Below, piece after piece: positions 10,441 to 21,062 of a stretch of 64,000 nucleotides of DNA. Each line of letters starts with the position of its first letter. Within the stretch, counting starts at the first letter, position 1. The position numbers were made by a program, and so were the translations under genes. This DNA is from Durusdinium trenchii. Taxonomy: Eukaryota > Sar > Dinophyceae > Suessiales > Symbiodiniaceae. The notes under the pieces are model-generated. The model did no database searches and had not been told where the DNA came from. It saw only the letters and a list, made by a program, of their open reading frames with translations. The DNA lies in contig CAXAMN010003558.1 of NCBI GenBank assembly GCA_963970005.1, positions 630,275 to 694,274 on the forward strand, given 5' to 3'.

Positions 10441-12467
10441 CTGGAGTGCAATTGATTGAAAGCACTTGGTGTGAAGGAAGAAAGTCCAGAAAGTGAACAC
10501 TTGATGAGGCAAACATGTTTAAACGTGTTTAAACCAAACAGTACCACAATCCTGGTAACAAGCCAAAGTCACCGTGATCGAGGCAATCAATCACAACGAA
10601 TAAACGAGCTGTTGACAAACCAAGGAAGATGTGAGACATTTGCCGGTCATCTCAAACAACAGCAAAACTATGCAAAGCATTTCAACCTTCCAGAGACCTT
10701 CAAATACCAACCAAGAATAAAACTCGTTCATGGCCAAAAGGCATGCAAGCCGGACCAAGATCCCGCCTCACAAACCACCAAGTCAAAGAGAATGGTACTC
10801 TTTTCGACGCTCAGCATGAGTTTGCCATGATCCTCGGTGCGTGCTGGTAGTTACCTTGACCTATACCTACTTGACCCTGCATGTGATCCTTCTGATATCT
10901 GATCACTCATGTGTTTTTCATTTATGATTGGCTGACAACTGGTATAATCTACGAGTCTTCGAAGTGACATCGGCCGGTTATGGTCGTTGTGAACAGATCA
11001 TCATTTTGTTCAGCCACCAACCCTATGTCTTTCTCCGAGGATATTCTGAAGATGTCGATAACTGTTGTGGGTGATAAGATTATACCCCAGCACCAGCAGT
11101 GTCCATGTGAATATCAACTCATGAGACTGACCCAGTGTTTTTGCTCTCTCATTCAGATCTTGGCCAGTTCAAAAAGTCATACAAATCTCTTTGCAACCTT
11201 CAAAGCCCCACAGGTTGTGGCAATGCAACCACTTAGAGGTTGATCGACGTCAAACATTGCAATCCTCCCGACTCTCTATCTCTCTCCCTCGACCCCACCG
11301 CAACCTCTCTCCATTCCGATGTCTTTGGTCTCTGGGCCATGCCGATCATCCTGCACTTCTTGGGCGCCTGCTTGCTCGCTCGGTCATTTCATCATGAACG
11401 GTTGGGGCGGGAAGGAAGCAATGACTACCCTGAACATGCAATGATATTGACTGACTGAAGGAGGAGGTTTGTGTATTGTTGGATCACGATTAGTAAGGCG
11501 GTCGTCAAGAAAGCAACATTGGTTCAAGAACTACAGTCCACCAGGTTCGTTGAATAGGTTTATAATATTATATATATATATTCTATTTATTCTTCTTTGG
11601 GTCCTAATTTCTGCTATCTGAAAACTACGTGGAGATTGATTCCTTCTCAGTCCTGTCCAGCTGCACGCAGCAAGCAGCACAACAACAACCACAACAACAA
11701 CAAACCACCAACAAACACGTTTTTCCCCGGCGAAAATTAACACATCCTTTCCTGAGTTCTTATGAGGTCTTAATACTACAAAGCCAATGGCTGGCTTGCT
11801 GAGATCCCTTTACCTATATAGCTCCTGAGGCCAATGGTGGTGATAGTGATGGTGACTCACATAAAAAAGCAACAAACAAAACACAAAGACAAACAAACAT
11901 AAACAAACCATTCAAACCATGAAAACCACAAAACAACAAACACGTGACGATTGTGACTCCGAGGCTGCGGATGAAGCTAGGTACTAAAGCTATAGTAAGT
12001 AAGCTGAAGGCTTTTCTTGAGCCGAAGAACCTGAGAAAAGAAACTGAATACAATCTATGAAAGGAACATTTTATAATACAATCAATTGCAAAAGGAATTA
12101 TCCCAGGAATTCAGATGTGTTTTGGTTGTAGGTTTATTAAAGATGACCCCGCATTTTGCAAATGATGATCCCACATTACAAGGATCACCTGTGAACTTCA
12201 AGCAGGATCAAACATAGATCAGGAATAACCTCGTCTGAACTGGTTGGAGCCGGCTACAAGAGACCTTTCAACCGGAGCTGGCAGCTTGAAGGCGTATGGC
12301 TTTGGAATCCCACACAAAAATGGGCGTGGACTAGGTCGAGGTACAAAACATCTGCATCTGCGAGCAAGTGAGACACATCCTATGTTCTGAAAGCAATCAA
12401 TTTCGCTGACACTCATATTTCAGCAGTGTCAGGCAGCCTCGCTGTATCAAAAAGGGATCCCAAATTG

Positions 12468-12627
12468 CTATCTAAACCCGCATTCTAAAACGTCAACCAC
12501 TCCGGTCGCCTGAAAGAAATTCGACCACTGGGTCTTCCGGACATGATTCCGACCACTCCGGTCGGGTCGCCTGATATCCACGGTCCGGACAGCTGGTGGG
12601 CAACTTGGGCAACTCTTTGTCCAGTGC
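12468..12627 (-). CDS. Candidate terminal exon of the 12.5-14.6 kb gene
   Basis: After GCGGTCCAG| all three minus-strand frames stay open for 150 bp or more. The frame that matches the phase of the exon at 13112-13227 reads HWTKSCPSCPPAVRTVDIRR and runs to a TAG at 12468. The other two frames (ALDKELPKLPTSC..., TGQRVAQVAHQLS...) are equally protein-like, so only phase favours this one. The CXXC pair hints at metal binding but proves nothing. Confidence 0.4.
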
Positions 12628-13111
12628 CTGGACCGCCCGGTGCCGATTTCGGCGGGGCGATGTGATGAAGGAACAAGACAAAGACCAGGTGTGCGTTTAG
12701 ATCCTGGTGCTGGCTCTGAAAAACACATGTTTCAAGATGATTGGGAAAACATGAGGATCCAGGATGTTTGGCAGATGTTTTCACGAAATGGTCGACTAAA
12801 ATCATTTCAATCCTAGAACACGTGTGATGATTTCTCCAAGGCAGGGCACTGCACGTCACTTCTTCATGTGTGTGTGTGTGTCCATCCTTAAGCTTAACAA
12901 TCCTCTTGTAATTGCTCTGCTAGTCATCTATTGATTTGCCAGTGGGATGTGAGCACGCATTTTGGCCAATAAAGGCAGCAGCAAAACAGGATTGGAACGA
13001 AAAAGCTCCAAGTCTTCTGGACCTTTAAAGAAACACATAGAACCCCTAAAAACGACAAGTAGAACAAGTAGATCTCTACCATGGTTCCAAAAGGATATCT
13101 CTTTTAGGCAC

Positions 13112-13227
13112 CCTGCCACTCCGCACCACTCGGACCATCGGTGCCACGGACCGTGCGCGGGACGTGCCTCGATGGCCCAAATCTTGTCGCCGCGATGCGG
13201 GCCTTCGATGAGCTTCTGCATCAGCTC
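13112..13227 (-). CDS. Exon of the 12.5-14.6 kb gene
   Basis: The frame reads ELMQKLIEGPHRGDKIWAIE and ARPAHGPWHRWSEWCGVA, with strongly coding codon usage. It ends two bases into a codon before GTGCCT. The acceptor is either CTGGCGAAAAG| at 13228 (phase 0, matching the exon at 13687-13880) or CGCCTTCAG| at 13289, which would add about 20 residues. Unidentified. Confidence 0.68.
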
Positions 13228-13686
13228 CTTTTCGCCAGCGGAAGAGACCGCCGGTATCCGAATGGTTCTAGACTCTAGAACCGCTCTGCTGAAGGCGGTG
13301 AAAAGAGGCTAGAAACGCTTCCGAAGCGAGAAAGGTTGGGAGGAAAAAAACACAAAAGGACAAGCGGCGATCAATTAGGCATCGATTGTTAAAGTGGATT
13401 TAAGATCATCTGAATCTGGGGATACCAAATTAAAATAGTCTGAGTTGGTGGCCAACGCAATCCACGAGACCATAGGAGACCACATCTAAATGAACTCTGG
13501 TAAAGTCACTTCATCTCGCTTCAGCTCCACTTCAGCTCTACTTCAGCTCGCTTCATCTTCGTCTTTAGATGCGTCACAAAGACGCACAAAGAACATCTTG
13601 TTGAGATTTGCACAAGATGAAGCTGACTGATGCTCACCTGGACAGGTTTGAGGTTTGGGGTTGAGATTGGGTCTTGGCCCACATAC

Positions 13687-13880
13687 TGTCTTCATTTTGA
13701 CCTCTCTGCCTCTCTCCTCGTATTTCTTGAGAACTTTCTTCTTGTCTTCCACGGCGCACCTTGGCTGGGTCAAAACCACCTGGTTGACTCGACCCACCAA
13801 AATGACTCTGACCTGGTTGTCCAAGCGGCTCTTTCTTGGCTGTCTTTGGGCAAACCTATCCCAGACCTTGATGCCAAATC
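13687..13880 (-). CDS. Exon of the 12.5-14.6 kb gene
   Basis: The exon starts after TGTTTATAAG| at 13880 and ends before a textbook donor GTATGT at 13686 (194 bp, 64 full codons). It reads FGIKVWDRFAQRQPRKSRLD, NQVRVILVGRVNQVVLTQPR and EDKKKVLKKYEERGREVKMK. The middle is beta-strand-like and the end is a basic, possibly coiled helix. An in-frame TAA immediately precedes the acceptor. The following exon (13112-13227) starts in the matching phase. Function unknown. Confidence 0.72.
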
Positions 13881-14049
13881 CTTATAAACATGTGTGAGCT
13901 ATTGTGAGCTCATGTCATCGAAAATGGCCGCAAACAACAGATTCTTAATGATTATAATGGAAAGGACTAACAGGGTTGTCACATGTATTATAGTTCACAT
14001 CGGCAATTCCTTGTCCTCTGCTTGGCCTCTGTTTCACAAGAAGGTTCCT

Positions 14050-14203
14050 TGGACAAACAAGAAGTTGCCTCTGCGCTTCCGCAGGCAAGGAACTCCCAGC
14101 GTTTGCCGGTCCACACAGCCCCGTAGAAGCAAGGGGCCACAATGTGACACTCATCCTCAGCGCGAAGCGCTACACTCGCGACGACTCGCTCGGGACGTCT
14201 CCG
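14050..14203 (-). CDS. Exon of the 12.5-14.6 kb gene
   Basis: After CGATTCCTTCAG| the frame reads RRRPERVVASVALRAEDECH and IVAPCFYGAVWTGKRWEFLA, ending near CGSAEATSC. The acceptor is good. The donor is unclear (candidates lie between about 14050 and 14075), and the simplest one would create a stop with the next exon, so an intermediate exon or a GC donor is possible. Unidentified. Confidence 0.6.
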
Positions 14204-14239
14204 CTGAAGGAATCGCACTCAGATTCAAACCGATCAAAA

Positions 14240-14367
14240 AGCGAACTGCACGAACTTCGGCAAACAAATCAAACACAACCGCAATGGTCAAATCCACGGC
14301 TTTGGGGGTTCTCAACCAGGCCTTCTGTCTTTCGATGCCCAGTCGCATCAGGATATTTATATACGCC
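14240..14367 (-). CDS. Probable exon, frame unresolved
   Basis: This follows the acceptor ATCTTCCAG| that ends the 142-bp intron downstream of the exon at 14510-14608. Phase 0 gives GVYKYPDATGHRKTEGLVEN. The best-looking reading (MRLGIERQKAWLRTPKAVDL, then TIAVVFDLF) is in another frame that does not match the upstream phase. An alternative acceptor inside the segment (AAGACAG|AAGGCC) would restore it. I cannot decide between them. Confidence 0.45.
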
Positions 14368-14509
14368 CTGGAAGATTAACATGGAACCTGAGAACCACTG
14401 GTTGTAGAGGAATATCGTCTTCCAAAGGTCCCTGCCATCAGTTTCCATGTAGTGTGGCTCTCCTCCCGCGTTTTCACACCGGGCCTGGCCAAGATTCTCA
14501 ACCCCTCAC

Positions 14510-14608
14510 AGCTTCTCGCTTCGCTTCGAGTTCCCCCACGAAGAGCTCCGTCTTTTTCACCGCCAAGCGGTCTTTGCAATACCAACCCGGCCCCAGAAAC
14601 TCGGAGCC
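14510..14608 (-). CDS. Exon of the 12.5-14.6 kb gene
   Basis: Exactly 33 codons, bounded by a strong acceptor (pyrimidine-rich, CGGCGCCAG|) and donor GCT|GTGAGG. It reads GSEFLGPGWYCKDRLAVKKT and ELFVGELEAKREA. Both ends are in phase 0. The first visible exon of this minus-strand gene, which runs down to about 12.47 kb. Unidentified. Confidence 0.7.
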
Positions 14609-15012
14609 CTGGCGCCGGCGGACGATGGAGGGGGGGAACAGTGGAGGCCCTTTTTGGGGTGTAAGAAATGGTGCCGAAAAATAGATGTGGAGCAGAGTCC
14701 TAGCGGTGACCGGCGTGTTCATTTTCAAGGTGCATGTTCATCTGCAGGGGCATGATCATCTGATCATCTGTATCCTGATCTAGAATGATCTAGACCATGC
14801 AAGCAAGTTGCAAGCTGTTTATAGAATAGCTTTGGCATAGTGTCTCAGTCTACATTTCAGGGCCCTGGGGATGCTCCCGTTTGCTGCTAAATGATTAAAT
14901 AGTTTAAATGACCTGGTTTTCCAGAGCTCTTGCTGTTGGAATCGGAGCAAAGAACAAGATGGAGCCCACGAACCCGAATGCAAACACGTTCAAAAAGCTA
15001 CATATGTCCAAA

Positions 15013-16480
15013 TGACACTCTTGTAGGACACTCTTGTGGGTCACTCTTGTAGGACACTCTTGTGGGACATGCGGGACACTCTTGTGGGACACTCATACGG
15101 GACACTCTTGTGGGACACTCTTGTGGGACACTGTTGTAGGAAGCTCTTGTGGGACACTATTGTAGGACACTCTTGTGGGACACTCTTACGGGACACTCTT
15201 GTGGGACACTCTTGTGGGACACTCTTGTGGGACACTCTTGTGGGACACTCTAGTAGGAAACTCTTGTGGGACACTCTTGTCGGACACTCTTGTGGGATAC
15301 TCCTGTAGGACACTCTTGTGGGACACTCTTGCGGGGCTCTTGTGGGACACTCTTGTAGGACACTCTTGTGGGACACTGTTGCGGGACGTGGGACACTCTT
15401 GTGGGACACTCCTGTAGGACACTCTTGTGGGATACTCTTGTGGGACACTCTTGTGGGACACTCCTGTAGGACACTCTTGTGGGATACTCTTGTGGGACAC
15501 TCTTGTGGGACACACTCTTGTGGGACACTGTTGCGGGACACTCTTGTGGGACACTCTTAAGGGACACTCTTGTGAGACACTCTTGCGGGACACTGTTGCG
15601 GGACACTCTTGTGGGACACTCCTGTGGGACACTCATTTGGGACACTCTTGCGGGACACTCTTGTGGGACACTCTTGTGGGACACTCTTAAGGGACACTCT
15701 TGTGAGACACTCTTGCGGGACACTGTTGCGGGACACTCTTGTGGGACACTCCTGTGGGACACTCATTTGGGACACTCTTGCGGGACACTCTTGCGGGACA
15801 CTCTTGTAGGACACTCTTGTGGGACACTCTTGTGGGACACTCTTATAGGACACTCTTGTAGGAAACCCTTGTGGGATACTCTTGTAGGACACTCTTGTGG
15901 GACACTCTTGTAGGACACTCTTGTGGGACACTCTTGTAGGGCACTCTTGTCCGACACTCTTGTGGGACACTCTTATAGGACACTCTTGTGGGACACTCTT
16001 AACTCTTGTGAGACACTCTTGTGGGACATGGTTGCGGTCTTGTAGGACACTCTTGTGGGACACTCTTACGGGACACTCTTGTTGCACACTCTTGTAGGAC
16101 ACTCTTGTGGGTCACTCATATGGGACACTCTTGTCGGACACTCTTGTGGGACACACTTGTGGGACACTCTTGTGGGACACTCATACGGGACACTCTTGTG
16201 GGACACTCTTGTAGGACACTCTTGTGGGACATGCGGGACACTCTTGTGGGACACTCTTGTGGGACACTCATACGGGACACTCTTGTAAGACACTCTTGTG
16301 GGACACTCTTGTCTTGGACACTCTTGTGGGACACTCTTGTAGGACACTCTGGTGCACACTCTTGTGGGACACTCTTGTGGGACACTCTTGTAGGAAACTC
16401 TTGTGGGATACTCTTGTAGGACACTCTTGTGGGACACTCTTGTAGGACACTCTTGTGGGACACTCCTGTATAGGGCACAC
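15013..16480. repeat. 13-bp minisatellite, about 112 units
   Basis: Tandem copies of CTTGTGGGACACT with variants (TAGGACACT, CGGGACACT, TGAGACACT). Because 13 is not a multiple of 3 and the unit has no stop in any phase, all frames on both strands stay open. They encode 13-residue repeats (GHSCGTLLWDTLV on plus, SHKSVPQECPTRV on minus). The resulting 'proteins' of up to 181 aa are artefacts of the repeat, not genes. Confidence 0.95.
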
Positions 16481-16484
16481 TCTT

Positions 16485-16790
16485 CGTACGAGACTTCCTC
16501 CAAAAGTCACGCTGCGAGGCTGCAAGACGAGCGTTTCGTACGAGACTTCCTCCAAAAGTCACACGTCAAGTCTCAAAAACGAGCGTTTCTTACGAGACTT
16601 CCTCCAAAAGTCACACGTCAAGTCTCCAAAACGAGCGTTTCGTACGAGACTTCCTCCAAAAGTCACATGTCAAGTCCCCAAAACGAGCGTTTCGTACGAG
16701 ACTTCCTCAAAAACTCACATGTCAAAGTCTGCAAAACGAACGTTTCGCACGAGACTTCCTCCAAAAGTCCAGCGGAAACACCCATCGGAG
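16485..16790. repeat. 52-bp tandem repeat, about 5.5 units
   Basis: The word TACGAGACTTCCTC recurs at 16487, 16539, 16591, 16643 and 16695, exactly 52 bp apart, and then once more at 53 bp with a variant. Units contain AAAGTCACACGTCAAGTC and AACGAGCGTTTC. Confidence 0.92.
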
Positions 16791-16879
16791 CACACACATC
16801 ACGCAGCCCTGCCAAGCAGTTTCGCGAGTCCAGCCCCTCCAAACGACACCCGCTCACACGCCAATCCCAATGCGACAGC

Positions 16880-17460
16880 GACATTCACCTCTACCACAAC
16901 TCACAACCTCCCGATTCCCTGCCCCTGCCACGAATCTTTCCGCGTCCACACGTCTAACGCGCACAAAGTACTGTGCCTGCCACGAAATGTCACCTCCGTC
17001 ACACCTCGCAACCTCACGATTCCCTGCGCCTGCCACGAAAATCCCACTTCCACACCTCAAAACCCGCACAAAGTCCTGCGCCTGCCACGAAAAGTAACAA
17101 TGTCATCTCATGTGAGCTTCAACAAAATTTGCACCACACCACACGTTTGGAATGATTTCGACCCGTTCTGAGCACACTCCCATCCACCAAAATCGGCATT
17201 TCAGCTGAGACTTATCACGAAAACAGAGCTTCGATGCCACACCCTGCAACGCAAATCCCAATGGCACGGCCACATCCAACACCCCAAAAACACGACTCTC
17301 CAAACGCTAATCCCAATGGAACTACGCAGCAATCTGCAGATCTCACAAAACGCTGCGCCTGTGCAGCGAAATGCATCACGCTTCTTGCGCCACATGTCAT
17401 TTTCATGCAAATCACAATGGAATAGCGGCGCAAACTGACACGTGACACATCCATGAAAAG
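16880..17460. repeat. Degenerate ~55-60-bp repeats
   Basis: CCTGCCACGAAA recurs four times between about 16,925 and 17,090, and AATCCCAATGG-type words recur at about 16,864, 17,247, 17,311 and 17,410. This looks like an older, diverged continuation of the satellite cluster. Confidence 0.7.
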
Positions 17461-17509
17461 TCACTTGCAAAAGCTTCCCCCAATGGCAGCGCCTTAGCGT
17501 CCTACTGCG

Positions 17510-17566
17510 AACGGTTGCGAACGGTTGCGAACGGTTGCGAACGGTTGCGGACGGTTGCGAACATAG
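17510..17566. repeat. 10-bp tandem repeat GGTTGCGAAC
   Basis: Five to six copies in a row, one with GGAC in place of GAAC. Confidence 0.92.
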
Positions 17567-18230
17567 AAACAACGGATCGCGAACAAGACTCTACCCCCAG
17601 ACCCCCAAGAGTTAAACGAGAACCCTTCGCTACGCATTCGGGAAAAACATACAAAGAAGTTCCTGGATATCCATGGACAGCCTATAAGATCAAAGTTGAT
17701 GGAAACCAGTCCACAGTCCACTGAATGTTCTCCAGATCTTGCGCAACCAACTTCAAATGCAAAGTTGCAGCACCCAACGCGGTCCGCCGTCCGCATCTAC
17801 ACGGTCTGCCTACGGTTCAAAGTGCACAGCTTCGCACAACCATACACCCCCTCAGCCGACCCCCTAGAAAACATATTCCAGTCAAAACTAGTCCAAAAAG
17901 TTATTCACAAAGGCCACATGGGCCTTAGGAATAAATAAACAAGGCGCCGCCCATGAAAACCCCTCATCTCTTTCTCATTGAATCTCCAAGCTGTCATCAT
18001 TCTCCAGTGGCATCCACCACCCGCTTCAGCTTCTCGCAACAACTCCACCCCATCCTACTCATCCCACTCATTCCCCCGCCCCAACCCACGCCAACGACAA
18101 AGAGGTCGGTCAGTCAGGGCGCCCCGGCAGGGAACCAAATGACTCCTTTGTAGCAAGGCCCCTTGATGAAGCATGGATCGAAGAGCGTGAGCTCCCGTAG
18201 TTCTCCTGGAAAACATGCCAAACAAAAAGG

Positions 18231-18446
18231 TCAAGCAGGGTGCACTCCCGGCAAACCCTCAAGCTCCGGGTGAACAGGAGGGGACAGAACTTCCAACCCC
18301 AGCCGTGGAACCGGAACTTTGTCATCCTTGACCGCTCCTTGACTCGCGACGCTGGCTGAGCTGCTCGAAAACGCGAGCCGACCTCGGTTGTTCCGTTCGG
18401 TTTGGACCGAATGTCGGGGGAAAGCAGCGAAGCGAGCAGCGGAGAC
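18231..18446 (-). CDS. Terminal exon (71 codons plus stop), unidentified
   Basis: This exon starts after TTTTCGATCAG| and runs in phase 0 to a TGA at 18231-18233. It reads VSAARFAAFPRHSVQTERNN, then a serine-rich stretch, then VKDDKVPVPRLGLEVLSPPV and HPELEGLPGVHPA. It contains no ATG, so it must be joined to upstream exons. Codon choice is strongly coding-like and the acceptor is good. It is the nearest minus-strand exon to the plus-strand gene at 18561, and the two are transcribed away from each other. Confidence 0.64.
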   Translation of the reverse strand, partial: VSAARFAAFPRHSVQTERNNRGRLAFSSSSASVASQGAVKDDKVPVPRLGLEVLSPPVHPELEGLPGVHPA

Positions 18447-18560
18447 CTGATCGAAAACAGGATCGCTTAAGCGATGCTAAGCAGGATCCAACTTTGTGAC
18501 CGGCATGGCCCACAACCCTATCTCTCTCTGTCTCTATCTCGGTCTATCTCTCCTGCCTAG

Positions 18561-19651
18561 ACTTGAACAAACAAACGATGCCTTTGACCGCTACGTTTCA
18601 AGAAGACTCTATGACTGCGACAGTTCAACCTGCCAGAACTACACAAATGCATGTATGGCCATGTATGGGTTTGAATCGTTAGACCAAGTACATTGTCACC
18701 AGTTCAAGTGCAAGCAGTGCGCAAGCTATTGTTCCTTGTCCCACAATACTGGTACAAGTCAAGCATTTGGAGAGAAGGTACTAAAATCACGCTCTCTATC
18801 TCTCTCTCCCTCCCTCCCTCCCTCCCTCCTTCCCTCTTTCTTTTTCGCTCTGTTGTCGGCTCTCCCTCTGCTCACGATCAATCTCTGCGGATTTTCAGGA
18901 TGATGCTTCGAACTGCAGCAGGCGAGAAGTACTGACGTACATACTAACTAGGAGGCACCACAGCATCTGATACACTCCAACATGCGACTTCACATGAATG
19001 CCCACCCAACACCTTCCACTCATGGCTCCATCCCTCGCCCATCTCATGGCTGCGCTCACAGGTTCTTGGCATCGATGAGAGTGAGCAAATCCATGCCAGC
19101 CTGACTTGGGGAGGACCACGAGTTTCTCCGGACTTGAAGCAGCTGGTCACGCTCTGCTGGACAGCTGGACACGCCGAGATGTTGAAGAAGTGTTCTCCTG
19201 CCCATTCATGGGCAGAAGACATCTTTGTACAGGATTTGCTCTCGCGCCGTCGCGACAGTTTCCATGGTGGGGACATGAGGATGTGGCAAGCTGACCGGTG
19301 TTCCTATATTGTTTAGTCCTGCAAACTTACATGGAACCTGATGGGGTTCCATGTTAATCTGCAGGGGAGTACATCTATTTTGGTGTGTCTTCATAAAGGG
19401 CCACAGGATTCCTACAGTCAAGGACTTTCGGCGTTGATCAGGGCAAGAACAGCTTCAGTTGCTTAGTGAACTTCAAGCGTGGGACTTGTACTGACTTCAA
19501 GGTCGTTCTGATTCTGCACTCTTTCACACAAGTTTCATCTCCAAGTGGTTCAGTCCAACACGTGCAGTGCCTCAAGCAAGTCCAGGTTGCACTGGCGGAG
19601 TGCCAAGATCCATTCCTCAACATCCGAAGTGAGAGGGAACAAAGGAAGTGA
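18561..19651 (+). CDS. Four-exon cysteine-rich gene, 3' part
   Basis: Exons are 18561-18777, 18899-18928, 19062-19297 and 19459-19651. Introns of 121, 133 and 161 bp have GT donors and pyrimidine-rich AG acceptors, and phases (0, 0, 2) agree at each junction. Exon 1 is rich in Cys (CDSSTCQNYTNACMAMYGF, QVHCHQFKCKQCASYC). Exon 3 reads VLGIDESEQIHASLTWGGPR and TLCWTAGHAEMLKKCSP. Exon 4 runs to TGA (CLKQVQVALAECQDPFLNI). The spliced segment gives about 225 residues with some 16 cysteines, suggesting a disulfide-bonded secreted or luminal protein (inference). Upstream exons are not identified. It is the only strong plus-strand gene in the window. Confidence 0.72.
19319..19370. repeat. Small fold-back element inside an intron
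   Basis: CCTGCAAACTTACATGGAAC is followed after a few bases by GGTTCCATGTTAATCTGCAG, an imperfect inverted repeat of about 20 bp arms. It lies wholly within intron 3 of the plus-strand gene. Related words occur near 8427, 14372, 14730 and 22164. Confidence 0.7.
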
Positions 19652-20172
19652 AGGATCATATGATTCCCTCACTGGCACGAAGAACCTATGGACACTCCTA
19701 TGGATGCCTTGCACCCTAGACTACTAGAGGCTAAGGAATGTGAAGGATCCTGTGGGATGGATGCCTTGCACCCTAGAGGCGCAACGGGAGCCACCATCGA
19801 AAAGGCGCCTGTGGCCCACGTGGAATGATGAGGATGGCCGGAGCAGGCCTTGTGATAAAAGACAAAATCCCAGGACACACACACAATGCCGGGAATAATG
19901 CCGGGTTTCCAAGATCACAGGTGTCAAACACACCCTTTGGAGTAGCGTAGTTGAGGGTAGTGTCGGGTGGTCCATTGCTCACTCATGGTCCTGGTACATA
20001 GTCTTGTTTCAGCATACTCACAACTTCCGGGAAAAATGTCGGAGCCAAATCCATTTGCTGACTGTTGTGCCTATCGGTGAAGGGGCTCTCCCGGATCTCC
20101 AGATTCATCAACCCTTGAGCCCTTGAGCTTTTTTTTTGGTGGTCAGATAGTATACCAAGTCTAAGTGTACAT

Positions 20173-20349
20173 TCAATTCCCTAGACCATCCATGTATGGC
20201 ATATTTAATGACATTGACCCCTTTTCAACCACCCCAATGTAGGTCAATATGCCAGTCCCATGGATGGTCTGCGACCTTCTGAGGCCCCTGACCCACATGA
20301 GCATCTGCACGTTTTCCGGGAGTCCAGAGCTTCGTGTCCGGATTTCCAC
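20173..20349 (-). CDS. Exon, unidentified
   Basis: After a long pyrimidine tract ending CTCTTGGGAG| the frame reads VEIRTRSSGLPENVQMLMWV and RGLRRSQTIHGTG. A donor at AGAAG|GTCGCAG (about 20285) would end it before the fold-back element. Without splicing the frame continues to a TAG at 20173. The lysine-rich plus-strand frames over the same bases are shadows of this tract. Confidence 0.58.
   Translation of the reverse strand: MEIRTRSSGLPENVQMLMWVRGLRRSQTIHGTGILTYIGVVEKGSMSLNMPYMDGLGN
20183..20270. repeat. Fold-back element with AGACCATCC ends
   Basis: AGACCATCCATG at 20183-20194 and CATGGATGGTCT at 20259-20270 are perfect 12-bp terminal inverted repeats. Two larger relatives with the same ends lie near 31.5 and 36.4 kb. 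Confidence 0.7.
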
Positions 20350-20963
20350 CTCCCAAGAGAAAGGGAAAGGTCCAGAGCGAAAAAGAAGGAAGCCAAGACC
20401 AAGAAGCGAAGCCAAGAAAGAAAGCACATTCATCCTCAAAGACGCAAAGACGCTGAAGCGTTTTAGACTCAAAAGACAGTGTCGAGATGAATTTCGGATT
20501 GAACTGTCCTGCAAAAAGATCTTTGTCCACTAGTTAGTCGAGTTCTGCTTTGGGAAGTGCACACTCCTCGGGCAAATATAGGCTCCAAAAATGATCAAAC
20601 ATGATCTGTCTGAGGTTTTGTGGACAGGATGTTACATGTTATATAATCTATCCCGACTCAACAAAGGGTAAAGGCTGAGGCAAACATTCTGGACATGTAC
20701 AAAGAATTTCAACTACCACGAACCCATCACCCAATCCAATATGAGCTTCAAATAACACCGAAGTGCGGTGCTTGGGTGGGTCCCACGATGTCCCAACCCT
20801 AAACGCCCACTTCTTCACCGACATCGTTCTCCCCACCACTTAAACCACTTGAACCCTATCTCCACCTTCTCGCCCCCTTTCAGTCTCCCTGCCCGGACGT
20901 CCCTTTCCGACTCCAAACGACTCCGAAACGTGTCTGGGATCCCCCGACTCCATCCATGACCAC

Positions 20964-21062
20964 CTTTCCTTCCCGATTGGGACGCGCAGCTTCTGCGCCC
21001 ATGAGCCATCGAAGCTCATCCTCCTGGGTTCACCCGGACGGTCTTCAGCGCCGAACCCGGTT
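20964..21062 (-). CDS. Possible exon, unidentified
   Basis: The frame reads GFGAEDRPGEPRRMSFDGSW and AQKLRVPIGKE and ends before a GTGGTC donor near 20963. The acceptor is uncertain (GCGCTGAAG| is one candidate). Composition is protein-like but two other frames are also open. Confidence 0.38.

Noticed and set aside
15036-16562. Many long ORFs of up to 181 aa on both strands
   Set aside because: All arise from the 13-bp repeat, which has no stop in any frame. No unique N- or C-terminal domain is attached.
16485-16790. Possible CRISPR array (regularly spaced repeats)
   Set aside because: The 52-bp units are similar along their full length with no distinct spacers, no cas genes are present, and the context is eukaryotic.
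20249-20533. Lysine-rich plus-strand frames
   Set aside because: They are the reverse complement of a pyrimidine-rich acceptor tract and of the minus-strand exon at 20173-20349.
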